Of a stretch of 64,000 nt of DNA, positions 27,545 through 35,248 are shown in pieces. The notes below the pieces were generated by a model. The model saw only the letters and a program-made list of their open reading frames with translations, had not been told where the DNA came from and ran no database searches. The stretch's first letter is position 1; each line of letters starts with the position of its first letter. The stretch is from NCBI RefSeq assembly GCF_024124665.1, contig NZ_JAMXSB010000019.1, positions 62,001-126,000 of the forward strand, given 5' to 3'. The DNA comes from Pleionea sp. CnH1-48. GTDB taxonomy: Bacteria > Pseudomonadota > Gammaproteobacteria > Enterobacterales > Kangiellaceae. The translations under genes and the position numbers were made by a program.

Positions 27545-27576
27545 TTTACCGTTTATTGTTAAATATGGTATACAAT
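27545..27576 (+). promoter_or_regulatory. Candidate promoter for dksA
   Basis: TTTACC at 27545-27550 and TATACA at 27569-27574 (in TGGTATACAAT) with an 18-bp spacer lie about 105 bp before the dksA ATG. The hexamers are only fair matches. Confidence 0.35.
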
Positions 27577-27680
27577 CGACGGTTTGTAGCAAGCATAAAC
27601 CGGACAGGCAGTCCAAACGATGACCTGTATTCAGGTTTAAGACGCAATTGACTATCGCAACTAAATGCTGGGAGCAGTAA

Positions 27681-28133
27681 ATGGCTCGAAAATTTGAAAC
27701 CACAGCAACCTCAACGACTTTGGGGAATTTAGGTATCGCGCCTTATGAAGAAAAAGAAGGCGAAGAATATATGAGCGAAGGCCAGAAGGTGCACTTCCGC
27801 TTAATATTAGATACTTGGAAAACACAGTTAATGGAAGAGGTGGACCGAACGGTTAACCACATGCAGGATGAAGCGGCAAACTTTCCAGATCCTGTCGATC
27901 GTGCTAGCCAGGAAGAAGAGTTCAGTTTGGAGCTTCGAACTCGTGACCGAGAGCGTAAGCTACTGAAAAAAATTGGTGAATCCATTCAAACTCTTGACGA
28001 CGACGAATACGGCTACTGTGAGTCTTGCGGCATCGAAATCGGTGTTCGCCGTCTTGAAGCTCGTCCTACCGCAACTCTTTGTATCGACTGTAAAACACTG
28101 TCAGAAATCAAAGAAAAACAGTTAGGCAAATAA
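27681..28133 (+). CDS. dksA: RNA polymerase-binding transcription factor DksA
   Basis: A 150-residue DksA. It has a long coiled-coil hairpin with the acidic tip (NFPDPVDRASQEEEF, the Asp pair that acts at the RNA polymerase secondary channel). A four-cysteine zinc finger follows (CESCG and CIDCK), with the EARPTATLC segment between. DksA works with ppGpp to repress rRNA and activate amino-acid promoters. A GGGAG ribosome site precedes the ATG. A hairpin terminator follows, and gluQRS comes next, the usual order. Confidence 0.97.
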   Translation: MARKFETTATSTTLGNLGIAPYEEKEGEEYMSEGQKVHFRLILDTWKTQLMEEVDRTVNHMQDEAANFPDPVDRASQEEEFSLELRTRDRERKLLKKIGESIQTLDDDEYGYCESCGIEIGVRRLEARPTATLCIDCKTLSEIKEKQLGK

Positions 28134-28138
28134 CTTCT

Positions 28139-28169
28139 AATAAAGGGCGGAGCAGCGCCCTTTATTTAT
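28139..28169 (+). terminator. Terminator/attenuator between dksA and gluQRS
   Basis: An 11-bp stem (28139-28149 with 28156-28166; arm AATAAAGGGCG, loop GAGCAG) ends in a short U-rich run six bases after the dksA stop. It overlaps the upstream candidate ATG of gluQRS at 28168. Confidence 0.65.
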
Positions 28170-28212
28170 GACAGAGCATCTTGTGACTCATCAAGCAAAT
28201 GGTGAGCCCCTA

Positions 28213-29115
28213 ATGTGGCGGGGCCGTTTTGCGCCATCTCCTTCTGGCCGATTACACTTCGGCTCTCTTGTTGCAGCCTTAGCAAGCTACCTTGAAGCCC
28301 GTTCTCGCAATGGTGAGTGGCTGTTGCGCATTGAAGATTTAGATCCCCCAAGAGAACAACCTGGTGCAGCCGATGACATTTTGACGACATTGGAACACTT
28401 TCACCTACACTGGGACGGATCAGTCCTTTACCAAAGCCAACGTCATCAACGCTACGAGGAAGTTCTGCAACAACTTGCAGCTCAGCAGCAGATCTATGCT
28501 TGTGATTGCACCCGCAAACGCATCAAAGAAGCAGGAGGACTTTATCCTGGTTTGTGTCGATCACGCCATCTTGCTTTAGACTCAGCAAACACCTCCATCC
28601 GCTTAAAAATAGACAAGCCAATGACCTCCTTTAAAGATCGGATACAAGGTGAAGTATCCGTCTCTGCCCCTATAGCGGCCGAAGACTTTATTATTCGACG
28701 TAAAGACGGTTTGTTCGCTTACCAATTAGCGGTAGTCGTTGATGACATCGACAGCCAGATCAATCATGTAGTACGGGGAGCCGATTTGCTGGATTCCACT
28801 CCTCGTCAATTACAGCTATACCATTTGTTGGACGCAAACCAGCCGGATTATTTTCATGTTCCGCTGGCTTCTAATGTAGATGGAAGCAAATTCAGTAAGC
28901 AGAACTTCGCTACAGCTATCGATCCAGAGCAAGCCAGCAGTCAATTAACCAATGCTCTGATATTTCTCAATCATCCACCACCGACCGAGTTGCACAACGC
29001 ATCCTGCGAACAACTTTTAACCTGGGCCCAAACCAACTGGAATCATCAGAATGTCACTGCAAGCTATTCTCAGACGGTAGATTCTTCTGGCAAAAGGCTT
29101 CCAAATAAACAGTGA
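28213..29115 (+). CDS. gluQ: Glutamyl-Q tRNA(Asp) synthetase
   Basis: A truncated glutamyl-tRNA synthetase paralogue that attaches glutamate to queuosine in tRNA(Asp). I choose the ATG at 28213 (MWRGRFAPSPSG) because GGTGAG precedes it, the E. coli protein begins about there, and the upstream ATG at 28168 lies in a terminator hairpin. The 300-residue product has the HIGH-type LHFGSL, the zinc-type cysteines CDCTRKRIKEAGG...YPGLC, and a KMSKS-like SKFSKQN. There is no anticodon-binding domain, as expected. The stop overlaps a GTG that could start pcnB. Confidence 0.94.
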   Translation: MWRGRFAPSPSGRLHFGSLVAALASYLEARSRNGEWLLRIEDLDPPREQPGAADDILTTLEHFHLHWDGSVLYQSQRHQRYEEVLQQLAAQQQIYACDCTRKRIKEAGGLYPGLCRSRHLALDSANTSIRLKIDKPMTSFKDRIQGEVSVSAPIAAEDFIIRRKDGLFAYQLAVVVDDIDSQINHVVRGADLLDSTPRQLQLYHLLDANQPDYFHVPLASNVDGSKFSKQNFATAIDPEQASSQLTNALIFLNHPPPTELHNASCEQLLTWAQTNWNHQNVTASYSQTVDSSGKRLPNKQ

Positions 29116-29156
29116 GCTGGTATGATCCGTTTCTTTCGCTACAAGATAAGGGTGTT

Positions 29157-30515
29157 ATGCTGAAGCAGTTCTGGCAAAAGCTATTTGGAAATTCCTCTGC
29201 AACGGAGAAGCAACGGGAAGTGGTTGTTGTTCCACGCTCAGAGCACAATATATCGCGCCAGGATATCAGCGTTAATGCGCTTAAAGTGCTTAATCGCCTA
29301 CGAAAATCCGATTACGATGCCTATCTAGTCGGCGGTGGTGTTCGTGATATTTTGCTCGGTTTTCATCCAAAAGATTTTGATATCGCCACCAATGCAACAC
29401 CTGAGCAAATCAAGCGCCTGTTCCGTAATTGCCGTATTATTGGTCGTCGTTTCAAGCTTGCTCACATTCTTTTTGGTCACGAAATAATCGAAGTGGCCAC
29501 CTTCCGTGCCAGTCACAATGAAGCCAGCCCACACGGCGAGCAAAGCGAATCCGGTATGTTGGTGCGCGACAATGTTTATGGCTCAATAGAAGATGATGCC
29601 TGGCGCCGAGATTTTACCGTTAACGCTCTGTACTATTCTATCAATGATTTTAGCGTGATCGACTTTACCGGAGGCTTAGAAGATCTACGTAAAGGTCAAC
29701 TACGTCTGATTGGCGATCCCATCACTCGTTATCGAGAAGATCCCGTCAGAATGTTGCGCGCCATCCGACTGGCCGCCAAGCTTGGCTTAAAGATTGAAGA
29801 AAAAACAGCAGAACCTATTTTTGATCAAGGTCAGCTTCTGACGAATGTTTCTGCCGCCAGATTGTGGGACGAAAGCCACAAGCTACTGCTAGCAGGCAAA
29901 TCTCATGACACCTTTTTAGAACTAAAAAGATACGAGTTATTCAAACAACTCTTCCCAGCAACTCAAAGCGCTCTGGATGATGATCCTAAGCAGCGTTTTA
30001 TTCGCTTTGTTGAAGCTTCATTACAAAGTACCGACAAACGCATTGCAGAAGAAAAGCCAGTCACACCTGCTTTCTTGTTTTCGGTATTTTTATGGGCTCC
30101 ACTTAAGGTGCGCGTTAATGAGCTAACTGAACAAGGCATGTCAAAGAACGATGCTTATCACAAAGCTATGACTCAGGTGCTCACCGAACAAAGCCAATTC
30201 ATTTCTATTCCGCGTCGTTTTTCTATTGTGATCCGTGAAATCTGGTCATTACAGCCCAGGTTAGAAAACCGCAGCCATCGAGCCTATAAGTTACTTGAGC
30301 ATCCGCGCTTTCGCGCAGCTTATGACTTCCTGGTTTTGCGAGCTGTGGGTAACGAGCAATTACAATCGACTGCCAGTTGGTGGACACGCTATCAAGAAGC
30401 ACCACCCGAAGGTCAACGCAAGATGACTCAGGCTCTGACGAAGTCCAATAAGCGCGGTGGTAAACGACGCTACAACCGCAAGCGTAAACCCAATAAGAAT
30501 CCAACGGCACAATGA
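29157..30515 (+). CDS. pcnB: Poly(A) polymerase I
   Basis: A class II nucleotidyltransferase that adds A tails to RNAs and marks them for decay. The catalytic motif LVGGGVRDILLG plus the aspartate pair FDIATNA is near residues 50-80, and RRDFTVNALYY follows. The C terminus is strongly basic (KSNKRGGKRRYNRKRKP), as in PcnB. I prefer the ATG at 29157 (MLKQFWQKLF), which has AAGGG upstream; a GTG at 29112 would overlap the gluQRS stop but has no ribosome site. The last 4 bp overlap folK. Confidence 0.95.
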   Translation: MLKQFWQKLFGNSSATEKQREVVVVPRSEHNISRQDISVNALKVLNRLRKSDYDAYLVGGGVRDILLGFHPKDFDIATNATPEQIKRLFRNCRIIGRRFKLAHILFGHEIIEVATFRASHNEASPHGEQSESGMLVRDNVYGSIEDDAWRRDFTVNALYYSINDFSVIDFTGGLEDLRKGQLRLIGDPITRYREDPVRMLRAIRLAAKLGLKIEEKTAEPIFDQGQLLTNVSAARLWDESHKLLLAGKSHDTFLELKRYELFKQLFPATQSALDDDPKQRFIRFVEASLQSTDKRIAEEKPVTPAFLFSVFLWAPLKVRVNELTEQGMSKNDAYHKAMTQVLTEQSQFISIPRRFSIVIREIWSLQPRLENRSHRAYKLLEHPRFRAAYDFLVLRAVGNEQLQSTASWWTRYQEAPPEGQRKMTQALTKSNKRGGKRRYNRKRKPNKNPTAQ

Positions 30516-30997
30516 CAGCGATTGCTTATATTGGTTTAGGTAGCAACTTGAGTGACCCAATAGCTCAAGTTAATAACGCTTTACAAGCATTAGAGACACT
30601 TCATGATAGTAAGTTACTCAATGCATCTGCTTTATACCGAAGTGCTCCCATGGGACCACAAGATCAAAATGATTACATTAATGCCGTTGCCGAGTTGTCG
30701 ACATCTCTAGCGCCCATTGACTTGCTGGATGCATTACAAGCGATAGAGAATGAGCAGGGGCGCGTGCGTATTGGAGAGCGTTGGGGTCCAAGAACACTAG
30801 ATTTGGATATACTCCTGTACAATAATAAGATCATCGAACATCCTCGATTAACCGTTCCGCATTATGGAATGAAAGAACGTAGCTTTGTGTTAATACCTCT
30901 GGCAGAAATTGCTCCAGAGCTGGTTTTACCCGATAACACTCCATTGTCCGATTTGGTTGCCAACCTAGCAAAAGATGACATAGAGAGAATAACGTGA
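30512..30997 (+). CDS. folK: 2-amino-4-hydroxy-6-hydroxymethyldihydropteridine pyrophosphokinase
   Basis: A 161-residue HPPK of folate synthesis. It has the LGSNLSDP N terminus, LYRSAPMGPQDQNDYINA and the signature RWGPRTLDLDILLY with the two magnesium aspartates. Starts inside the pcnB stop (ATGA overlap) and ends inside the start of the deoxynucleoside kinase gene (GTGA overlap), so three genes are translationally linked. pcnB-folK-panB-panC is a standard gammaproteobacterial order. Confidence 0.97.
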   Translation: MTAIAYIGLGSNLSDPIAQVNNALQALETLHDSKLLNASALYRSAPMGPQDQNDYINAVAELSTSLAPIDLLDALQAIENEQGRVRIGERWGPRTLDLDILLYNNKIIEHPRLTVPHYGMKERSFVLIPLAEIAPELVLPDNTPLSDLVANLAKDDIERIT

Positions 30998-31647
30998 CTG
31001 AAACCTCTGCGAAAAAACTGATTGCCATTGAAGGCCCTATTGGTGTCGGAAAAACAACATTAGCCAGGCGTCTGGCAGAACACTATCAGGCAGAACTCCT
31101 TTTGGAAGGGGCAGAAGATAATCCCTTTTTGCAACGCTTCTATCAAGATCCAGAAACCGGAGCATTGCCAGCACAATTATTTTTTCTTTTTCAACGAGCC
31201 CAGCAGCTTAAAGACATTAAACAAAGTGATATGTTCATCCCTGCTCACGTGGCTGACTTTTTAATGGAAAAAGATCGCCTGTTTGCGCGGGTAACATTAA
31301 ATGATGATGAACTTTCTTTGTATGAAAAAGTTTACGAAAATCTTACGATAGATACTCCTCAACCCGATTTGGTTATTTACTTGCAGGCACCCGTCGATGT
31401 TTTGTTGGAACGCATTCGCAAACGCGGACGAGCAATGGAAATGTCGATAGCAAAAGATTATGTACGCAAAATCAGTGATGCTTATATGGAGTTTTTCCAT
31501 TACTACAACAACTCTCCATTACTAATTGTTAATGCTTCCGGTATTGATCTGGTCGCTAACGACAATGACTACCAGCAATTGCTGGAGCAAATAGAAAAAA
31601 CCACGAGCGGTCGGCATTACTTTAATCCATGTACGATTCCGCATTAG
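30994..31647 (+). CDS. Deoxynucleoside kinase family protein
   Basis: A 217-residue P-loop kinase of the deoxyadenosine/deoxyguanosine kinase family. The Walker A motif GPIGVGKTT is at residues 14-22, a DRLFARVTLNDDE segment stands where the family DRx motif lies, and the lid arginines are in RIRKRGRAMEM. GTG start overlapping the folK stop. It sits in the folate-pantothenate run, where many marine gammaproteobacteria carry such a kinase. Its physiological substrate in this context is not established. Confidence 0.88.
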   Translation: MTETSAKKLIAIEGPIGVGKTTLARRLAEHYQAELLLEGAEDNPFLQRFYQDPETGALPAQLFFLFQRAQQLKDIKQSDMFIPAHVADFLMEKDRLFARVTLNDDELSLYEKVYENLTIDTPQPDLVIYLQAPVDVLLERIRKRGRAMEMSIAKDYVRKISDAYMEFFHYYNNSPLLIVNASGIDLVANDNDYQQLLEQIEKTTSGRHYFNPCTIPH

Positions 31648-31663
31648 ATAGAGAGTGACCATT

Positions 31664-32461
31664 ATGAAAAAAACGACTCTGCATACGCTTCATAGTTTAA
31701 AAGACAAAGGGGAAGCCTTTACAGTATTAACGGCTTACGATGCAACGTTTGCTCGTTTATTAGATCAGTGCGGCGTCGATGCCATTTTAGTGGGAGACTC
31801 CTTGGGCATGGTCATTCAGGGTCACAATACAACCGTACCTGTGGCCATGGAAGATTGCATCTACCATGTAGAATGTGTGGCCCGAGCAACTCAATCGGCT
31901 TTGATCATTGCCGATATGCCTTACATGAGTTACGCCACACCAGAACAAACCTTTCACAATGCAGCTGCTCTTATGCAGGCTGGTGCCAATATGGTAAAAG
32001 TGGAAGGCGGAGAGTGGTTGATGGAATCTATTGAAGGACTGGTTCAACGTGGTATTCCTGTATGTGCTCACCTTGGCTTAACGCCGCAATCGGTTGACGC
32101 TTTGGGAGGCTTTAAAGTACAAGGTCGTGACGAAGAAGGCGCGACAAAGATATTAAACGATGCATTAGCCCTCGAAAAAGCAGGCGCAAGTTTGCTTGTT
32201 CTTGAATGTGTCCCGGCAGAGCTGGCGCAACAAATCACTACAGCCCTTTCTATTCCGACGATTGGAATCGGCGCGGGCTCTGACTGTGATGCTCAGGTGT
32301 TGGTGCTACAAGATATGTTGGGACTCAATACTCAGTTCACCCCTAAGTTTGTTAAAAACTTTATGCAACAAGCCGGTGGCAGCGTGCAGGATGCAATCGA
32401 CCTTTACATAAAAGAAGTTAAGGAGCGAAGCTTCCCAGCAGCGGAGCATACATTTGAGTAA
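31664..32461 (+). CDS. panB: 3-methyl-2-oxobutanoate hydroxymethyltransferase
   Basis: First committed enzyme of pantothenate synthesis, adding a hydroxymethyl group from 5,10-methylene-THF to alpha-ketoisovalerate. The ATG at 31664 (MKKTTLHTL) has GAGAG upstream and matches homologues; the GTG at 31655 is unlikely. The DSLGMVIQGH metal-binding segment, the catalytic-glutamate region HLGLTPQSV and PTIGIGAGSDCDAQVLV are present in the 265-residue protein. Folate (folK) and pantothenate genes side by side make sense because PanB consumes a folate cofactor. Confidence 0.97.
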   Translation: MKKTTLHTLHSLKDKGEAFTVLTAYDATFARLLDQCGVDAILVGDSLGMVIQGHNTTVPVAMEDCIYHVECVARATQSALIIADMPYMSYATPEQTFHNAAALMQAGANMVKVEGGEWLMESIEGLVQRGIPVCAHLGLTPQSVDALGGFKVQGRDEEGATKILNDALALEKAGASLLVLECVPAELAQQITTALSIPTIGIGAGSDCDAQVLVLQDMLGLNTQFTPKFVKNFMQQAGGSVQDAIDLYIKEVKERSFPAAEHTFE

Positions 32462-32882
32462 CCCCTCAGATAATCCCTATCAAGCGCCTTCTAGTGAGGG
32501 CGTTGATTTGGCCGATCAACTATTGCTCAACCAAAACTTGCTGGGTACTGCTGTTGGTACCGTTTCAGGTCTTGTCCCAGGTTTAATTGTCGCAGCACTA
32601 TTGGCCCAATATCCTTTTGTCGCTTTTTTAATTCCTGGTATTGCAGCCGGTTTGCTGGCGCGTTTTTGTGGACGCGGCATAGAATTTAAACATGCATTAC
32701 TCTGTGCCCTGCTAACCTTTTTTGTTTCTGCCGCTTTTCAATATTATTTGTTCCAAGACTTAAGCTCGATATTGGTGCTAATCCCTTCTGCCATTGTTGC
32801 CGCCTATTTGTCTAAGCGACGATTAAAAAGAGATGAAAGTGACGCCATCTATCGACGACTGACTCTTAAAAAATCTGAGTAA
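32454..32882 (+). CDS. Small membrane protein of unknown function between panB and panC
   Basis: A 142-residue protein with a TTG start that overlaps the end of panB by 8 bp; GGAG lies 8 bases upstream. It opens with an NPYQAPSS motif, seen at the N terminus of many small uncharacterised membrane proteins. Three or four hydrophobic spans follow (near residues 33-50, 52-68, 80-95, 103-118), then a basic tail (SKRRLKR). The reading frame is intact and the spacing to panC is only 22 bp, so it belongs to the operon. A role in pantothenate or precursor transport is possible but only inferred from position. Confidence 0.75.
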   Translation: MSNPSDNPYQAPSSEGVDLADQLLLNQNLLGTAVGTVSGLVPGLIVAALLAQYPFVAFLIPGIAAGLLARFCGRGIEFKHALLCALLTFFVSAAFQYYLFQDLSSILVLIPSAIVAAYLSKRRLKRDESDAIYRRLTLKKSE

Positions 32883-32904
32883 CTTTATTCAAGCGATACA
32901 CACT

Positions 32905-33762
32905 ATGCTGATATTTAACAAAACACTCGAACTCCAGAATCATATTCACCAGCTTAAAAAAGCCGGAAAAACCATTGGCTTTGTTCCAACGATGGGTAAC
33001 CTCCACCAAGGCCATTTGAGTCTGGTAAAACAAGCTAAACAGCATGCGGATGTAGTGGTTACCAGCATTTTTGTTAATCCCTTACAGTTTGGACCTAACG
33101 AAGATTTTGATAGTTATCCAAGAACAGAAGAACGGGATCAAGAGTTACTCAAAGCGGAATCAGCCGATGTTTTATTCTTACCTACCGTAGATCTAATTTA
33201 TCCTCAGGGGCAAGAAGTTCACACTAAAGTTGAAGTCCACTCTTCACTTACGAATAAGCTATGTGGTGCTAGCCGCCCTACTCACTTTTTGGGTGTGACC
33301 ACTATCGTCAATAAGTTATTTAATATTGTTCAGCCAGATGTAGCCATTTTTGGAAAAAAAGATTACCAGCAATTAATGGTTATCAAACGCATGGCTTCGG
33401 ATCTTTGCCTACCAATAAACATTCTAGGCGGTGATATAGTACGTGAAGACAATGGCCTGGCGATGAGCTCAAGAAACCAATACTTAACCACAGAGCAAAA
33501 AGATGAAGCCTCACTATTGCAAAAAACTTTGCAATCTATGAAGCAAGCACTCGAATCAGGCAACCAAGATTTTGGTGCGATAGAAAACAACGCCAGACAG
33601 CAACTGGAAGAGCATGGTTTTAAAGTCGACTATCTAACGGTCTGTCGGCAGTTTGATTTGGAACCAGCCAGTAAGGAAGACAAAGAACTTGTTATTGCTG
33701 CGGCAGCCTGGTTAGGCCAACCAAGATTGCTGGATAATTTGGAAGTGAACTTAAGTTCTTAA
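32905..33762 (+). CDS. panC: Pantoate-beta-alanine ligase
   Basis: A 285-residue pantothenate synthetase that condenses pantoate and beta-alanine using ATP. The nucleotidyltransferase HIGH motif is in PTMGNLHQGHLSLV, the FVNPLQFGPNEDFDSYPR pantoate-binding segment is next, and the KMSKS-like loop is MSSRNQYL. Last gene of the gluQRS-pcnB-folK-dNK-panB-panC run, followed by a strong terminator. panD is not in the window. Confidence 0.97.
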   Translation: MLIFNKTLELQNHIHQLKKAGKTIGFVPTMGNLHQGHLSLVKQAKQHADVVVTSIFVNPLQFGPNEDFDSYPRTEERDQELLKAESADVLFLPTVDLIYPQGQEVHTKVEVHSSLTNKLCGASRPTHFLGVTTIVNKLFNIVQPDVAIFGKKDYQQLMVIKRMASDLCLPINILGGDIVREDNGLAMSSRNQYLTTEQKDEASLLQKTLQSMKQALESGNQDFGAIENNARQQLEEHGFKVDYLTVCRQFDLEPASKEDKELVIAAAAWLGQPRLLDNLEVNLSS

Positions 33763-33784
33763 TACTCGAAAAGTAGAAAAGCAC

Positions 33785-33813
33785 AAAAAAAGGCGCTTAA
33801 AGCGCCTTTTTTA
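33785..33813. terminator. Bidirectional rho-independent terminator
   Basis: A GC stem AGGCGC / GCGCCT with loop TTAAA is flanked by seven As on the left and seven Ts on the right. It serves panC on the plus strand and the convergent cytochrome gene on the minus strand. Confidence 0.88.
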
Positions 33814-33835
33814 GATTAGCTAGTGTAGCGAATCA

Positions 33836-34315
33836 TTACTTCGCACTGCTAATCATATACTCGATAGCACCTTTGATCTCATCATCAGAACAATCGCTAC
33901 AAGTACCTTTCGGTGGCATCGCATTGATACCGCTGATAGCAGTAGCAACCAGGCCGTCTAAGCCTTTGCTTGCCTCAAGATCGGTCCATTGCGAAGTGCC
34001 ATATTTAGGCGCGTTTAGCAAACCAGAGCCGTGGCAGGCTGCACATTTGGTATTGTAAACATCTTCACCGCTACGAGGGCCTGTCGCTACAGGAGCCGCA
34101 GGAACTTTTGCTGCAGGAACATCATCACCCGCAACGTAAATTTTGCCAACAGGGCGAGTACGCTCGGCCACTTTTTTGTCACCAAGAAGCATATTTTCTT
34201 TTTTCTCAATATACGCTTTGCTCTTTTCTTCTTTTTTCTCTGCTGCAACAGCTGATCCGACTGTTATTGCGCTGCAGATTACTGCTAACAACCACTTGTT
34301 TTTCAAAGATTTCAT
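33836..34315 (-). CDS. Cytochrome c5 family protein
   Basis: A 159-residue exported monohaem cytochrome. It has a signal peptide ending at AVAA, a lysine/glutamate-rich then proline/alanine-rich linker (about residues 25-80) and a C-terminal cytochrome domain. The haem site is CAACH, the methionine ligand is in INAMPPKG, and the c5-specific second cysteine pair (CSDC) that bridges near the haem is present. It should carry electrons in the periplasm between the bc1 complex and terminal oxidases. A single gene, with its own promoter region of about 170 bp. Confidence 0.92.
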   Translation of the reverse strand: MKSLKNKWLLAVICSAITVGSAVAAEKKEEKSKAYIEKKENMLLGDKKVAERTRPVGKIYVAGDDVPAAKVPAAPVATGPRSGEDVYNTKCAACHGSGLLNAPKYGTSQWTDLEASKGLDGLVATAISGINAMPPKGTCSDCSDDEIKGAIEYMISSAK

Positions 34316-34484
34316 CTCTAAAAGTGCCCTCAGTTAAAGCCTCAATTCAAAGGTCAAAAATTGTTCTATTGTCTCAACTGCCTCTATTATAACGCGAATT
34401 ACGTAGCCCTTACAAAGTTCTGTACAGCAAAGCAGCAAAATCAATTTAATGAGCTTTGCAGGGCAACTAAGCTCTTTATGTCGG

Positions 34485-34886
34485 CTATGATTCAAGCGTG
34501 ACAGAAACTTGCTCGATTTTAGCACTTCTGGCCGCATCCATAGCCGAAAGTACTCCCTGAGTGCTCGTATTTTCATGCACTTTCACAATGATCGTGGGAT
34601 TTCTCTTATTCGCTTTCCAGCCCTCAATTCGAGCCTGTAACGCATCAATATCCGTCATCTGTCCAGCAACGCTGATTCCATCAAGTTCATCAATCTGAAT
34701 CACCAAAACCGCGCTTTTCTCTTCGATGATATTTTCTTGGTGATTGCGACTACTCTTCAACAACTCAACACTCGATTCTTTAACAAAAGACGTCGTTACA
34801 ATAAAGAAGATCAACATGATAAATACAATATCTAACATAGGCGTCATATCAACATGATGACTCTCTTCTTGATGCCTTAATCTCAT
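34485..34886 (-). CDS. ExbD/TolR family proton-channel subunit (orphan)
   Basis: A 133-residue ExbD-type protein. I choose the ATG at 34886 because GGAGGG lies six bases before it. The cytoplasmic N terminus is followed by one membrane span containing the essential aspartate (MTPMLDIVFIMLIFF) and a periplasmic domain. ExbD works with ExbB and TonB (or TolR with TolQ/TolA) to convert proton flow into force across the envelope. No exbB, tolQ or tonB is adjacent, so the partner must be encoded elsewhere. The region upstream shows no other gene on this strand. Confidence 0.9.
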   Translation of the reverse strand: MRLRHQEESHHVDMTPMLDIVFIMLIFFIVTTSFVKESSVELLKSSRNHQENIIEEKSAVLVIQIDELDGISVAGQMTDIDALQARIEGWKANKRNPTIIVKVHENTSTQGVLSAMDAARSAKIEQVSVTLES

Positions 34887-35248
34887 ACAACCCTCCAAGC
34901 TAACTTATTGTTATTCAGTCAAAATCATTCCTTTTATGCTGCAGTGCAATTTATTATCACTAGCTCACAAACCTCTCTTTCCCTCAATAAACATAACGAG
35001 TAGAGATGAACAAAAGGTCTAGCGCGACCAATACTTCCTGCACCGATTGCATTGGAGAGCCAACAAAACTATCTATAGAGCAGATAAATAAAACAATGTC
35101 ATTTAGCCCCCCTTTAAGCCGCAACAAAATTGCATTAAGGTAGACCCCATCTGCTTATGTCTTTCCCCAGATAAAACACAGGGCCAATACTCAACGCCCT
35201 TAGAAAGACACTCATAATACAAAAAGAATCGGCAAGGAGATCGAATCA
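34887..35248. other. Intergenic region between exbD-like gene and acs
   Basis: About 360 AT-rich bases with no credible gene. It must contain divergent promoters for the ExbD-like gene and acs. I found no convincing -35/-10 pair or CRP-type palindrome. An AAGGAGA ribosome site lies just before the acs ATG. Confidence 0.45.
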
